NCBI GenBank assembly: GCA_004173235.1
Contig: SEAC01000020.1
Location: 210,678-274,677, forward strand
Source: Chitinophagaceae bacterium
Lineage (GTDB): Bacteria > Bacteroidota > Bacteroidia > Chitinophagales > Chitinophagaceae
Length of the DNA: 64,000 bases
Reading direction: 5' to 3'
In this document: positions 19,241 to 27,694 of the stretch, one piece after another
How positions within the stretch are numbered: position 1 is the first letter of the stretch
Layout: every line of letters starts with the position of its first letter
Made by a program: the position numbers and the translations under genes
The notes under the pieces: generated by a model
The model's input: only the letters and a program-made list of their open reading frames with translations
Database searches by the model: none
What the model was told of the DNA's origin: nothing

Positions 19241-20400
19241 TGAACCGCAAGCGCATCATACGGAAAGTACTCACGGCCCTCTTCTGGTTGCTCACCGGAA
19301 CGGGAATGGTCGTGCTGCTGGTGGCGGCCAACCGCCCCGAGCAGGGGCACGCCGTACGCGAGGTGCGCATCCTCATAAAAGGAGACGGCGAACAATTCTT
19401 CATCGACAAGAGCGACATCCTCCAGCAACTCACCAAAGCTGCGCGCAGCCCGCTGCAGGGCCGCTCGCTCGATGGCCTCCAGCTCGACCGCCTCGAGCGT
19501 GTGCTGGAAAAAGGAGTATGGATCCGCGAAGCCGAATTATGGATCGACAGCCGCGACGTGCTGCACGTGCAGGTTACCGAGCGCGAGCCCGTGGCACGCA
19601 TCTTCACCACTACCGGCGCATCGTTCTATATCGACTCGTCGGGGCAGCATATGCCGTTGCTCGAAAAAGAAAGCGCCCGCGTGCTGGTGGTGACCAACTA
19701 TCCCGGCTCGGCGCGCTTCAACCACAACGACAGCGTGCATGCGGCCGATATCAAGAACATAGCGGTACGTGTGCGTGCCGATGAATTCTGGCGCGAGCAG
19801 ATCGCGCAGGTAGACATAACGCCCGGCGGTAGCTACGAAGCCATCCCGGTGGTGGGCAATCATATCATTCGCCTCGGTGATGCGCAGAACCTCGACACCA
19901 AGCTCGCGCGTTTGCTTCTTTTTTATAAGAAAGTGCTGGCGAAGGCCGGCTTCGACAAATACGGAGTTGTGGATGTGCAATTTGCCGGGCAGGTGGTAGG
20001 CGTTCTTCGCGGTGCAGTGTCGCAGGTGGATTCGATCCAGTTGCAGCGCAACATCCAGGAGCTGCTCGAGCGCTCGCAGCGCCAGATGCAGCAGGACAGC
20101 CTTGCGGCCGTGCAGCAAACGCTGGCAGCCGACACTGCGCGCAGCCGCCAGCTGTTGCCGATCGATTCCATCGCTACGCAACCCGAGCCGCAGGCGCCAG
20201 CTGCAACCACGCCGGCGCTTACAACACCACGCGATACCACGCAGCGGGCAGCAACCGTGGGACGCACGCCGCAACCCGCACGCAGCGCTACGCCACCACG
20301 GGCCACGCAGCCCTCGGTGCAGCGACGAACGCCGCGAGCGGTGATGCCACGACAGCAGCGGCCAGGAACCAGTCACCCCCCAAAACCAAACGAATACTAA
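19240..20400 (+). CDS. ftsQ: Cell division protein FtsQ with long basic C-terminal tail
   Basis: 386 residues. A short basic N-terminus (MNRKRIIRKV), one transmembrane segment (about 12-30), a POTRA-like region (VREVRILIKGDGEQFFIDKSDI) and the FtsQ beta domain with KGVWIREAELWID and ITPGGSYEAIPVVGNHIIRLG. From about residue 270 the sequence is a glutamine-rich helix followed by a Pro/Ala/Thr/Arg-rich tail of about 90 residues, which is not part of the family core and is predicted disordered. It bridges cytoplasmic and periplasmic division proteins. The identification rests on the motif pattern and the position between murC and ftsA. Confidence 0.85.
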   Translation: MNRKRIIRKVLTALFWLLTGTGMVVLLVAANRPEQGHAVREVRILIKGDGEQFFIDKSDILQQLTKAARSPLQGRSLDGLQLDRLERVLEKGVWIREAELWIDSRDVLHVQVTEREPVARIFTTTGASFYIDSSGQHMPLLEKESARVLVVTNYPGSARFNHNDSVHAADIKNIAVRVRADEFWREQIAQVDITPGGSYEAIPVVGNHIIRLGDAQNLDTKLARLLLFYKKVLAKAGFDKYGVVDVQFAGQVVGVLRGAVSQVDSIQLQRNIQELLERSQRQMQQDSLAAVQQTLAADTARSRQLLPIDSIATQPEPQAPAATTPALTTPRDTTQRAATVGRTPQPARSATPPRATQPSVQRRTPRAVMPRQQRPGTSHPPKPNEY

Positions 20401-20482
20401 TGAACAGTTTAAAAAGTTTAATGCGGTTTAGACCATCGCCGGCGAGACGATGGCGATTCGAGAACGTTGGTAACACAACCGT

Positions 20483-20519
20483 TACCAATAAACTAATAAA
20501 CCAATAAACCAATAAACTA
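20483..20519. repeat. AATAAACC repeat before ftsA
   Basis: Five head-to-tail copies of ACCAATAAA/ACTAATAAA in the 151-bp ftsQ-ftsA gap, the same unit as at 3111, 13999 and (inverted) 49441. Confidence 0.7.
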
Positions 20520-20551
20520 CCTACCAACAACAACTAAAAACAACAATAAAC

Positions 20552-21925
20552 ATGAACAACGAGCAACCCATCATCGTGGGATTGGACATCGGAACGACCA
20601 AGATCGCTGTCATTGCCGGACGCAAGAACGAGTACGGCAAGCTGGAGATCCTGGGTTTCGGCCGCTCCAACTCCAACGGCGTAAAGCACGGGCAGGTGCT
20701 GAACATCGATGAGACGATCAAGGCTATCAAGCAGGCCCTCGACAACTGCTACGCTTCCAACCCCAACCTGGAGGTGAATGAAGTGTATGTGGGCATCGCT
20801 GGCCATCACATCAAAAGCCTGCAGACGCGTGGCGACATCGTGCGGCACAACACCGACGACGAGATCGCGCAGAAGGAGATCGATCAACTCATCGCCGACC
20901 AATACAAGACGTACATTCCCGCCGGCGACCAGATCATCGACGTTATCCCGCAGGAATTTACCGTTGACAACTTCCAGAACATCCCTGATCCTATCGGGTA
21001 CAGCGGTGTGAAGGTGGGCGCCAACTTCCACATCATCACCGGCGACAAGAACGCGATCCGCAACATCAACCGATCGGTTGAAAAGAGCGGGCTTATCACC
21101 AAGGATCTTGTGCTCCAGCCGCTCGCCTCCTCGGCAGCAGTAATGGCGCAGGAAGACCTCGAGGCAGGCGTTGCCATCGTCGACATCGGCGGCGGTACCA
21201 CCGACCTTGCTGTATTCTATGAAGGCATCCTCAAGCACACGGCCGTCATTCCGTTTGCAGGTGAGAACATTACCAACGACATCAAAACCGGCCTGGGTGT
21301 ATTGAAGACACAGGCCGAGCAGATGAAGGTGCAGTTTGGATCGGCGCTTTCGAACGAAGCAAAGACCAACGCTTTCATCACCATACCCGGCCTCCGCGGG
21401 ATGCCTTCCAAGGAGATCTCGGTAAAGAACCTTGCGAACATCATTCAGGCGCGCATGAGCGAGATCCTCGACTTCGTGACCTATCACCTGAAGCAGGTGG
21501 GCCTCGACAACAAGATGCTCAACGGCGGCGTCATCCTTACGGGTGGCGGCTCGCAGCTGAAGCACCTCATTCAGCTCACGGAGTATGTGACCGGCCTCAA
21601 TGCCCGCATCGGCCTGCCTACGGAGCACCTGGCTTCGGGCCACATCGAGGAGCTGGCAAAGCCCACGTACTCCACTTGCCTCGGGCTCATTCTCAAAGGC
21701 TACGACGACTATGAGCACAACCGCAAGCAGTTCGAGCGCGACTACCGCCTGGTAGAAGTTCCGGATAACCTGCGCCAGCAAACTTCGGAGGCCGAAGGCG
21801 AAGGCACGATGCAGCACATCGTAGTGCCTGCCGAGCCCGCCGTGAAGCAGCGTGCACGCTTCTGGGACAAGTTCCGAAACAGCCTGATCGACATCTTCAA
21901 GGAAGAAGAAGATCAGAAACTGTAG
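20552..21925 (+). CDS. ftsA: Cell division protein FtsA
   Basis: 457 residues. An actin-like ATPase that tethers FtsZ to the membrane. Phosphate-1 loop GLDIGTTKIAVIAG near the N-terminus, the 1C subdomain (EVYVGIAGHHIKSLQTRG), phosphate-2 AIVDIGGGTTDLAVF and the adenosine motif NGGVILTGGGSQL. The C-terminal FWDKFRNSLIDIFKEEE is an amphipathic helix of the membrane-targeting type. It is separated from ftsQ by a repeat-filled gap and so may have its own promoter, although no clear -7 box was seen. Confidence 0.95.
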   Translation: MNNEQPIIVGLDIGTTKIAVIAGRKNEYGKLEILGFGRSNSNGVKHGQVLNIDETIKAIKQALDNCYASNPNLEVNEVYVGIAGHHIKSLQTRGDIVRHNTDDEIAQKEIDQLIADQYKTYIPAGDQIIDVIPQEFTVDNFQNIPDPIGYSGVKVGANFHIITGDKNAIRNINRSVEKSGLITKDLVLQPLASSAAVMAQEDLEAGVAIVDIGGGTTDLAVFYEGILKHTAVIPFAGENITNDIKTGLGVLKTQAEQMKVQFGSALSNEAKTNAFITIPGLRGMPSKEISVKNLANIIQARMSEILDFVTYHLKQVGLDNKMLNGGVILTGGGSQLKHLIQLTEYVTGLNARIGLPTEHLASGHIEELAKPTYSTCLGLILKGYDDYEHNRKQFERDYRLVEVPDNLRQQTSEAEGEGTMQHIVVPAEPAVKQRARFWDKFRNSLIDIFKEEEDQKL

Positions 21926-22026
21926 TATCGTGAATCGTGAATGCCCAAACCAGTTAAAATTGCCTGATCCCAACTCCCTTCCCTTTGGGAAGGGTTGGGG
22001 ATGGGTCGCTCACGGCTCACGATGAG
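21926..22026. repeat. Hairpin and inverted repeat arms between ftsA and ftsZ
   Basis: An outer pair (ATCGTGAATCGTGAATG at 21928-21944; GCTCACGGCTCACGATGAG at 22008-22026) encloses a strong hairpin at 21976-21994: CCCTTCCC, TTT, GGGAAGGG. It may lower read-through from ftsA to ftsZ, but no T-run follows, so it is not called a terminator. Confidence 0.65.
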
Positions 22027-22077
22027 CTCGCTTAACCTCTTCACCCAATCCTCCACCAGAGGCAAAAACTAAAACCC

Positions 22078-23952
22078 ATGATTCATTTCGATCTTCCCAA
22101 GGAGAAATCCTCCATCATAAAAGTCATCGGCATCGGCGGTGGCGGCTCCAATGCCGTCAACCACATGTATAGCCAGAACATTGAAGGCGTCAACTTCATC
22201 ATCGCCAACACCGACGCCCAGTCCATCGCGCAAAGCCCCGTGCCCAACAAGGTGCAGCTCGGTCCGCACCTGACGCAGGGCCTTGGCGCAGGTGCCAACC
22301 CCGAGATCGGCCGCCAGGCAACCGAGGAAAGCCTCGAGGAGCTGAAGTCGACACTTGAAGTGAACACGAAAATGGCCTTTGTTACTGCCGGCATGGGCGG
22401 TGGCACCGGCACCGGTGGCGCGCCCATCATTGCAAAGGTTTGTAAAGACCTCGGCATCCTCACGGTTGGTATCGTAACGACGCCCTTTGCCTACGAAGGA
22501 AAGAAGCGCCAGCTGCAGGCCGAAGAAGGTATCAAGAACCTCAAGAATTACGTAGACACGCTGCTCGTGATCTCCAACGATAAACTGCGCCACCAGTTTG
22601 GCAACCTCAAGATGCGCGAAGCATTTGCGAAAGCCGACAACGTGCTTGCCACCGCTGCAAAGTGTATCACCGATGTGATCAACAGCACCGGCCAGATCAA
22701 CGTTGACTTTGCCGATGTGTGCACCGTAATGAAAAACGGTGGCGTGGCCATCCTCGGCAACGCGGCCTGCGAAGGTGAAAGCCGTGCGCAGCGCGCCATC
22801 GAGGAAGCACTCAACTCGCCGCTGCTCAACGACAACGAGATCCGCGGCGCGAAGTGGATCCTCATCAACATCAACTCCTCCGAAGGCGAGCACGAGTTTA
22901 CGATGGATGAAGTGGACATCATCCAGAACTTCCTGCTGTCGCAGGCCGGTGAGCACACCGATGTGATCCTCGGCCTGGGCTACGACAACAACCTCGGCGC
23001 CAAGTTGGGCATCACGCTGATTGCCACGGGCTTCGAACACAAGGATCCGTTCATGCAAAGCGCGCCGAAGACGGCCGCCGCAGCGCCGGCCCCGCGTGAA
23101 GAAAAGATCGTGCTGACGCTGGGCGAACAACCGAAGCCTAAAGTGGAAGAAGCACCTGCTCCCGTGATGACCGTTGATCCGCTTGCTCCGCAGCTGGTAG
23201 AAGAGTTCACTTACCCGCAGCAGGAACTGCCGATGCAGTCCATCGTTTCGTTTGAGCCGATGGCAACGGATAGCAACGAAGACGTGCCAATGCACCTGCA
23301 GCTTACGTTAAAGGATGAAGAAGCGGAACGTGAGCGCGAGCGCCTCGAGCTGGAAGCACAGAAGCGCAAGCTCGACGACAAGTTTGAGCAGCTCCGTCAA
23401 AATATCATAGGCAGCGGTGGCGACCAGGGCCCTTCTGCTTCGAATGCAAACCTGCCGTCTGCAGCGGCGGGTGGTTATCTGGCCAGACCATCCAATATCT
23501 ACGCAGAATCCAAACCGGATGTTTCTACACCGATTTCTGCAGGAAAACCCGTTGCGGGACCTACTGCATCGAACGAAGAAGAGGAAACCTTCCAGATGCA
23601 ACTGGTGATCCGCAACGATCAAGCGACGGGTGAGGCCGCGCCACAACAAGCTCATACGCCAAACAACGAACCGACTGAGGACCCTGCGCCGCAGGACATG
23701 GCCGGGGAAGAAAAACGCAGGCAAGCCGAACGTTTGCAGAAGCTGAGAAATCTCTCCTTCAATATGCACGCGGCAGACGCCAATAACGAGTTTGAACAGG
23801 TGCCGGCCTACATCCGCCGCAATATGGAGCTGCAAAGCAACCAGAGTTCAGTGGAGAATTTTTACAGCAACTATACCGTGCAACCCGATGGAAACAACGG
23901 CGCACAGATCTCAACGATCAATACCTTCTTAGACGGCAAAAAGCCGGACTAA
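22078..23952 (+). CDS. ftsZ: Cell division protein FtsZ with ~300-residue C-terminal extension
   Basis: 624 residues; the tubulin-like GTPase core takes only about the first 325. Core features are KVIGIGGGGSNAVNHM, NTDAQSI, the GTP signature GGGTGTG at 107-113 and the T7 loop NVDFADVCTVM. The remaining part is a long variable linker rich in Pro, Gln and Glu with one charged helix (about 415-445). Near the end VPAYIRRN (575-582) resembles the conserved C-terminal peptide that binds FtsA, but it is followed by about 42 further residues ending NTFLDGKKPD. Last gene of the dcw cluster, followed by a strong terminator. Confidence 0.95.
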   Translation: MIHFDLPKEKSSIIKVIGIGGGGSNAVNHMYSQNIEGVNFIIANTDAQSIAQSPVPNKVQLGPHLTQGLGAGANPEIGRQATEESLEELKSTLEVNTKMAFVTAGMGGGTGTGGAPIIAKVCKDLGILTVGIVTTPFAYEGKKRQLQAEEGIKNLKNYVDTLLVISNDKLRHQFGNLKMREAFAKADNVLATAAKCITDVINSTGQINVDFADVCTVMKNGGVAILGNAACEGESRAQRAIEEALNSPLLNDNEIRGAKWILININSSEGEHEFTMDEVDIIQNFLLSQAGEHTDVILGLGYDNNLGAKLGITLIATGFEHKDPFMQSAPKTAAAAPAPREEKIVLTLGEQPKPKVEEAPAPVMTVDPLAPQLVEEFTYPQQELPMQSIVSFEPMATDSNEDVPMHLQLTLKDEEAERERERLELEAQKRKLDDKFEQLRQNIIGSGGDQGPSASNANLPSAAAGGYLARPSNIYAESKPDVSTPISAGKPVAGPTASNEEEETFQMQLVIRNDQATGEAAPQQAHTPNNEPTEDPAPQDMAGEEKRRQAERLQKLRNLSFNMHAADANNEFEQVPAYIRRNMELQSNQSSVENFYSNYTVQPDGNNGAQISTINTFLDGKKPD

Positions 23953-24021
23953 AACGCGGTGCCGGTCCTGCCCGGACCGGTTTCCGTCCTGTTGAAAACA
24001 GCCGCTCTTGGGCTTGTGTTT

Positions 24022-24222
24022 TTAGTTGTTAACCCCCGGCCTTGCGCCGGGGGTTTGTTTTGTATCATAGGCCACTTCCAACAGGTGCAGCCTTCCATAA
24101 GTGAACGGGCGATCGGGGTAATACCAGATGGCGTCTCCATCCGACGCAAGCCGGTAGCCGTTGAAGTCTTTATAGTTGCGCACGGGCGTGGCAAAGCGTA
24201 ACAGCTGCCCGCTGTTGATTTC
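24022..24222 (-). pseudogene. In-frame continuation of the DUF6544-like gene beyond a premature stop
   Basis: Directly after the TAA that ends the gene at 24223, the same frame stays open for 66 codons: EINSGQLLRFATPVRNYKDF, then NGYRLASDGDAIWYYPDRPF, then TYGRLHLLEVAYDTK. This is the kind of C-terminus expected for the family (a beta-strand region with an aromatic YPDR block). The stop probably replaces a Tyr codon after DDR. The last codons run through the ftsZ terminator. Confidence 0.7.
24031..24061 (+). terminator. Terminator of the dcw cluster
   Basis: Stem AACCCCCGGC (24031-24040) with GCCGGGGGTT (24046-24055), 5-base loop CTTGC, followed by TGTTTTG. It lies 78 bases after the ftsZ stop. 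Confidence 0.9.
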
Positions 24223-25131
24223 TTAGCGATCGTCGGACACGAAGTTGACCAACTCGCCGCGTTCATTGAAATAGAGCCGCGCATGCACGCATATCCCTTC
24301 GTTGCAAAAATGCGACTCGGCGCAGTGATCGTCTACCGAAGTCCAGGTGATGCGCGGATCGACGAGCGCTCCCGGCGCAAAGAGACAGATGTCGTTGAGC
24401 ATCGTAACCGTCTCGGCGCGGAAGAGTTCCTTACTGCGCAGGTTCACAACGGGGATGATGCCGAACGGCCGCACTTCCATCGAAGCACTCCCACCGGCAT
24501 AGTAGTGGTAACCCGGGATGACCCAGCCACCGAAGTCTGCTTTCATGAAGAACATCCGCTCATACTTACCAAAGCAATCGTATTGTTCGGAGTGAAACGG
24601 GAACCAGCTCTTTGTACGACTGCGCATCGTTCCTTCAAAGACGAGCCGCACCGACTTTGGACGCGGCCTACCGATGGCGCCGGTGAGGCGGATGTATTTG
24701 CGCACGGGCGAAGGAAGTGAAAGCAGATCGGCCTCAGTGAGCAGCGTGGTTGCCGGAGGTTCGTTTTGCAAGGCGTGGCGCACATCGTTGCGGTAGCGTT
24801 GTTCGAAGCGGGCACTGAAGAATGCGCCGATGGCTGGTAGGAAGAGGAGCACGTTGCCGATGGTGCCCCACCGCGCATCGCCCCAGGCACTGATGATCAG
24901 CACTTGCGAAACAAGTAGCCCGCACAGGGCCGGCAGCCACCAAACCCGTTCCCCTATCAGCTGGAGCAGCGCTGCGGTCATCAATAACAGTGCGGTTCCA
25001 AGCCACGCAATGCCGAGCGGGTTGGACAGCACACGCAGCGAATCATCTCTGGTGCCGATGGCTCGTGCAAAGCCCATGACATGGATGAAGCCATGAAAAA
25101 AGAGCAGCACGGATAGAAGAAGGCGTAGCAT
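24223..25131 (-). CDS. Membrane protein with DUF6544-like soluble domain, truncated
   Basis: 302 residues up to the stop. Four hydrophobic segments within the first 110 residues (for example LLLSVLLFFHGFIHVMGFA and NVLLFLPAIGAFFSA) suggest an N-terminal membrane part. After that a soluble domain starts LPSPVRKYIRLTGAIGRPRP and contains FEGTMRSRTKSWFPF and MLNDICLFAPGALVDPRI. This layout resembles DUF6544 proteins, whose function is unknown. The frame continues for 66 codons past the stop, so the product probably lacks its C-terminus. Family assignment is from memory of the motif pattern and is moderately sure. Confidence 0.65.
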   Translation of the reverse strand: MLRLLLSVLLFFHGFIHVMGFARAIGTRDDSLRVLSNPLGIAWLGTALLLMTAALLQLIGERVWWLPALCGLLVSQVLIISAWGDARWGTIGNVLLFLPAIGAFFSARFEQRYRNDVRHALQNEPPATTLLTEADLLSLPSPVRKYIRLTGAIGRPRPKSVRLVFEGTMRSRTKSWFPFHSEQYDCFGKYERMFFMKADFGGWVIPGYHYYAGGSASMEVRPFGIIPVVNLRSKELFRAETVTMLNDICLFAPGALVDPRITWTSVDDHCAESHFCNEGICVHARLYFNERGELVNFVSDDR

Positions 25132-25256
25132 CGCCCATTGTTTGCAACGAAGCTAGCAGGGCGCCTTTGCCACGACGATGACTGCCATTGTTCGTCCGCT
25201 GATTTTCATCAACGATGCAACACTTCGGGCAAGGCTGCTGTCAGTAGCAAAAAACG

Positions 25257-25691
25257 ATGAAGACGATCTTCTTTCGGGCGACCTGTCTGGCCGTCGTTGC
25301 CGTACTCCTTGTTCAATGCTGCAAGGACACCGGAAGGCCATCGGACACCGACCTGCAGAATGCCGACCTCGCAACCATACAAGCAGCCCTTGCCGGCCGT
25401 TGGGAATTGAAACGCATTTCCGGCGGCCTCTGCAACTTCTGCGAGCACCCTGTTGCGCATCGGCCTTATATGGTGCTTACGAATGCATCGGTAACATTCG
25501 GAAACGATTCGCTGGGCGTGGTGGAGCAAGGGCCGCTAACCTGGGCACGCGCCGATAATTTCGGCAATGCGTACGCTTTCACTGGCCCTTCGGGCAACGG
25601 CTACGTGCCGCTCGACATTCGTAACGATACGCTGCGGCTCCATCAGTACGCCTTTGACGGCGTGATCTACCATTACACGCGGCCCGACTAG
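25257..25691 (+). CDS. Small putative lipoprotein
   Basis: 144 residues. N-terminal MKTIFFRATCLAVVAVLLVQ followed by two cysteines: a lipoprotein signal with lipobox LVQC. The mature part has a WELKRISGG start and alternating hydrophobic residues (VTFGNDSLGVV, LDIRNDTLRLHQYA), suggesting a small beta-barrel of the lipocalin-like type, as is common for Bacteroidota lipoproteins. A CNFC pair is present. No specific function can be given. It converges with the response regulator gene, with only four bases between them. Confidence 0.7.
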   Translation: MKTIFFRATCLAVVAVLLVQCCKDTGRPSDTDLQNADLATIQAALAGRWELKRISGGLCNFCEHPVAHRPYMVLTNASVTFGNDSLGVVEQGPLTWARADNFGNAYAFTGPSGNGYVPLDIRNDTLRLHQYAFDGVIYHYTRPD

Positions 25692-25695
25692 GACG

Positions 25696-26106
25696 TCAGG
25701 CGCGCATGTTGAGCAGGTCGATCATCAGGTTGAAGGCATCCATCGACGAAGGGTTGTTGATCTTGAATGGCTTTACGATGTAGCCCGAAACACCGAGGCG
25801 CCTGGCTGCTTCCCGGTCTACCTTTTCGTCGGAGGTGGTGATCATGAAACACTTCAGTGTTTTGAAGCGCTCATTGCGGCGCAGCGCCTGCACAAACTCA
25901 AGCCCGTTCATCTTGGGCATGTTGATGTCTACCAGAACAACGTCCGGTAGTTGTACGGGATCCGCCTCCAGGCTTCGGATGCCTTCTTCGCCATTGCGTG
26001 CGTGGTGCAGGTGATACACGATCTTCATCTTGTCGAGCGTGCGGCGGATGTCCATGACGTCGAGCTCGTCGTCTTCAACAAGGAGGATGTTAATTATCTT
26101 TTCCAT
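25696..26106 (-). CDS. Single-domain response regulator
   Basis: 136 residues consisting only of a REC domain. The acidic pair is in ILLVEDDELDVMDIRR, the phosphoacceptor is Asp60 (VVLVDINMPKMNG), the switch Thr/Ser lies in MITTSDEK and the conserved Lys is Lys112 (VKPFKI). There is no output domain, as in Rcp1-type regulators that act by protein contact. It overlaps the kinase gene upstream by 13 bases, so the two form a translationally coupled pair and are likely partners. Confidence 0.9.
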   Translation of the reverse strand: MEKIINILLVEDDELDVMDIRRTLDKMKIVYHLHHARNGEEGIRSLEADPVQLPDVVLVDINMPKMNGLEFVQALRRNERFKTLKCFMITTSDEKVDREAARRLGVSGYIVKPFKINNPSSMDAFNLMIDLLNMRA

Positions 26107-27572
26107 TCGGGTTGTTTTTTCCAGGTAAACGAAAAGGTGCTGCCGAGGCCCGGCTCCGAGCTGAGCTCGATCTTCTCGTGCCGTGCATCAAGGATCTTTT
26201 TTACGATGGCAAGGCCCACGCCCGTACCGCTTGCGCTTTCCCCGCTTTGCAGCGTTTGGAAGATCTGGAAGATCTTCTGGTGATAAGCTTCCGATATGCC
26301 CGGGCCATTGTCCTGCACATAAAAAACGTAATAAGCGGGATGGTCTTCGTGCCACACTGCCAGTTGCGGACGCGCACGATCGTTGTATTTGAGCGCGTTG
26401 CTGATGAGGTTGTCGAACACCTGGTAGAGCGGAACGCGTTCGGTGTGCAACACAGGCAGCTCCGGTGATATCAGGAGTTCCGTGCCGGGGCGCGGCGCCA
26501 GGTTGCCAACGATCTCTTCGAGCAGGTCCCGTAGAACTACGGTCTCCGCCTGCATTTCCTCCTTACCCACTCGGGCGTAGCTCAGGATGCCGCTGATGAG
26601 GTGTTCGGCGCGGATCAGCCTGCCTTTGATAAGCCCGAAGTATTCCTGCACCTTAGGCGTCAGCTCGCTGCCATGGTCTTCTTCGATCCATTCCACAACG
26701 TTTCCGATGCCGCGCAACGGCGACTTCAGGTCGTGCGAAACGATGTGCGCAAACTGGTCGAGTTCGCCGTTCTTTCTTTTCAGTTCGGATATGTTCGTGT
26801 CGAGCACGCGCGCCATGTGGTTGAGCGACAGCGCGAGCCTTCCGAGCTCATCCCGTCCCGGTTCCACCTGCACTTTATAGTTGCCCTCGGCAATGGTGTT
26901 CGACATCTGCACGAGGCGGAGGATGCGTTTGGAGATGCTATACGTAACAAAGCCGGCAATGACGAGACCGATAACGATGGAGCAGAACGTGAGTATGAAC
27001 GACAGCCGGCGCGTGCTTACAATGGAGCCTGCCAGTTGCTTTTTGCGCACTTCGCGTCGTTTGTATTCTTCATTGATGAAGCTGCGTACTTCGGCCTGGA
27101 GGTCTTCGGCCACGTCGCCCTTGGCGATGATCGGAAATTCGTTCTTGTACACCACGCTCAGGTCCACAGGATCTTTGCTGGTGACTGCCGTGCGCTGCAC
27201 GTCGCCGAGGATATGCGTAAATTCGGAGGTCCACCTGCCGTTGAGTGTCTGTATGCGACGCAGCCCGGGCATTTGCGCGCTGTCGGCCATGGAGGATAGC
27301 TCGGTGAGGATGTTCTCGTTTTCCTGCCGTGCCGAAGCGAAGGCCTGGATGAACGTGCTGTCGCCGGTGAGGAAGTAGGCGCGCAGGCTGCTCACCACGT
27401 TGAGGATGTTGCGTTGAAAGCGGTTGCTTTGACGCACGACGGTGGCGGAATGGGACACGAATTCGGTATTCTCCTTAACCGCTTCCATCTGGCGGTAGTT
27501 GATCCAGGTGGTGAGCGAAAAGAGAATAAGGATGAATAGGAATCCGAAAAAGATCAGTTGGGCAATCTTCAT
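26094..27572 (-). CDS. Sensor histidine kinase with CHASE3-like domain and HAMP
   Basis: 492 residues from ATG 27572. Transmembrane helices at about 4-24 and 190-212 enclose an all-helical periplasmic domain of CHASE3 type (VVRQSNRFQRNILNVVSSLRAYFLTGD). A HAMP linker follows, then the HisKA helix with His280 (AHIVSHDLKSPLRGI), N box (NLISNALKYND), DNGPGI and the GTGVGLAIVKKI G2 box. It is similar in layout to phytochrome-type kinases that pair with stand-alone regulators. A longer start nine codons upstream is possible but less likely. Confidence 0.88.
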   Translation of the reverse strand: MKIAQLIFFGFLFILILFSLTTWINYRQMEAVKENTEFVSHSATVVRQSNRFQRNILNVVSSLRAYFLTGDSTFIQAFASARQENENILTELSSMADSAQMPGLRRIQTLNGRWTSEFTHILGDVQRTAVTSKDPVDLSVVYKNEFPIIAKGDVAEDLQAEVRSFINEEYKRREVRKKQLAGSIVSTRRLSFILTFCSIVIGLVIAGFVTYSISKRILRLVQMSNTIAEGNYKVQVEPGRDELGRLALSLNHMARVLDTNISELKRKNGELDQFAHIVSHDLKSPLRGIGNVVEWIEEDHGSELTPKVQEYFGLIKGRLIRAEHLISGILSYARVGKEEMQAETVVLRDLLEEIVGNLAPRPGTELLISPELPVLHTERVPLYQVFDNLISNALKYNDRARPQLAVWHEDHPAYYVFYVQDNGPGISEAYHQKIFQIFQTLQSGESASGTGVGLAIVKKILDARHEKIELSSEPGLGSTFSFTWKKQPEWKR

Positions 27573-27694
27573 GCGGGTGGCGTCAGGGGTGCAGTGCAAG
27601 TTAGCGCTGGGCCGCGCTTGCAGCCCCGGCTTTACGGTTAAAATCCTATTAGCGCGCTTGCTGAGTTTCGGTGGCCCGGGCGCACCTTTACAGC

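Noticed and set aside
21969-21999. Terminator between ftsA and ftsZ
   Set aside because: Strong hairpin but no T-run follows; likely a palindromic repeat inside the operon.
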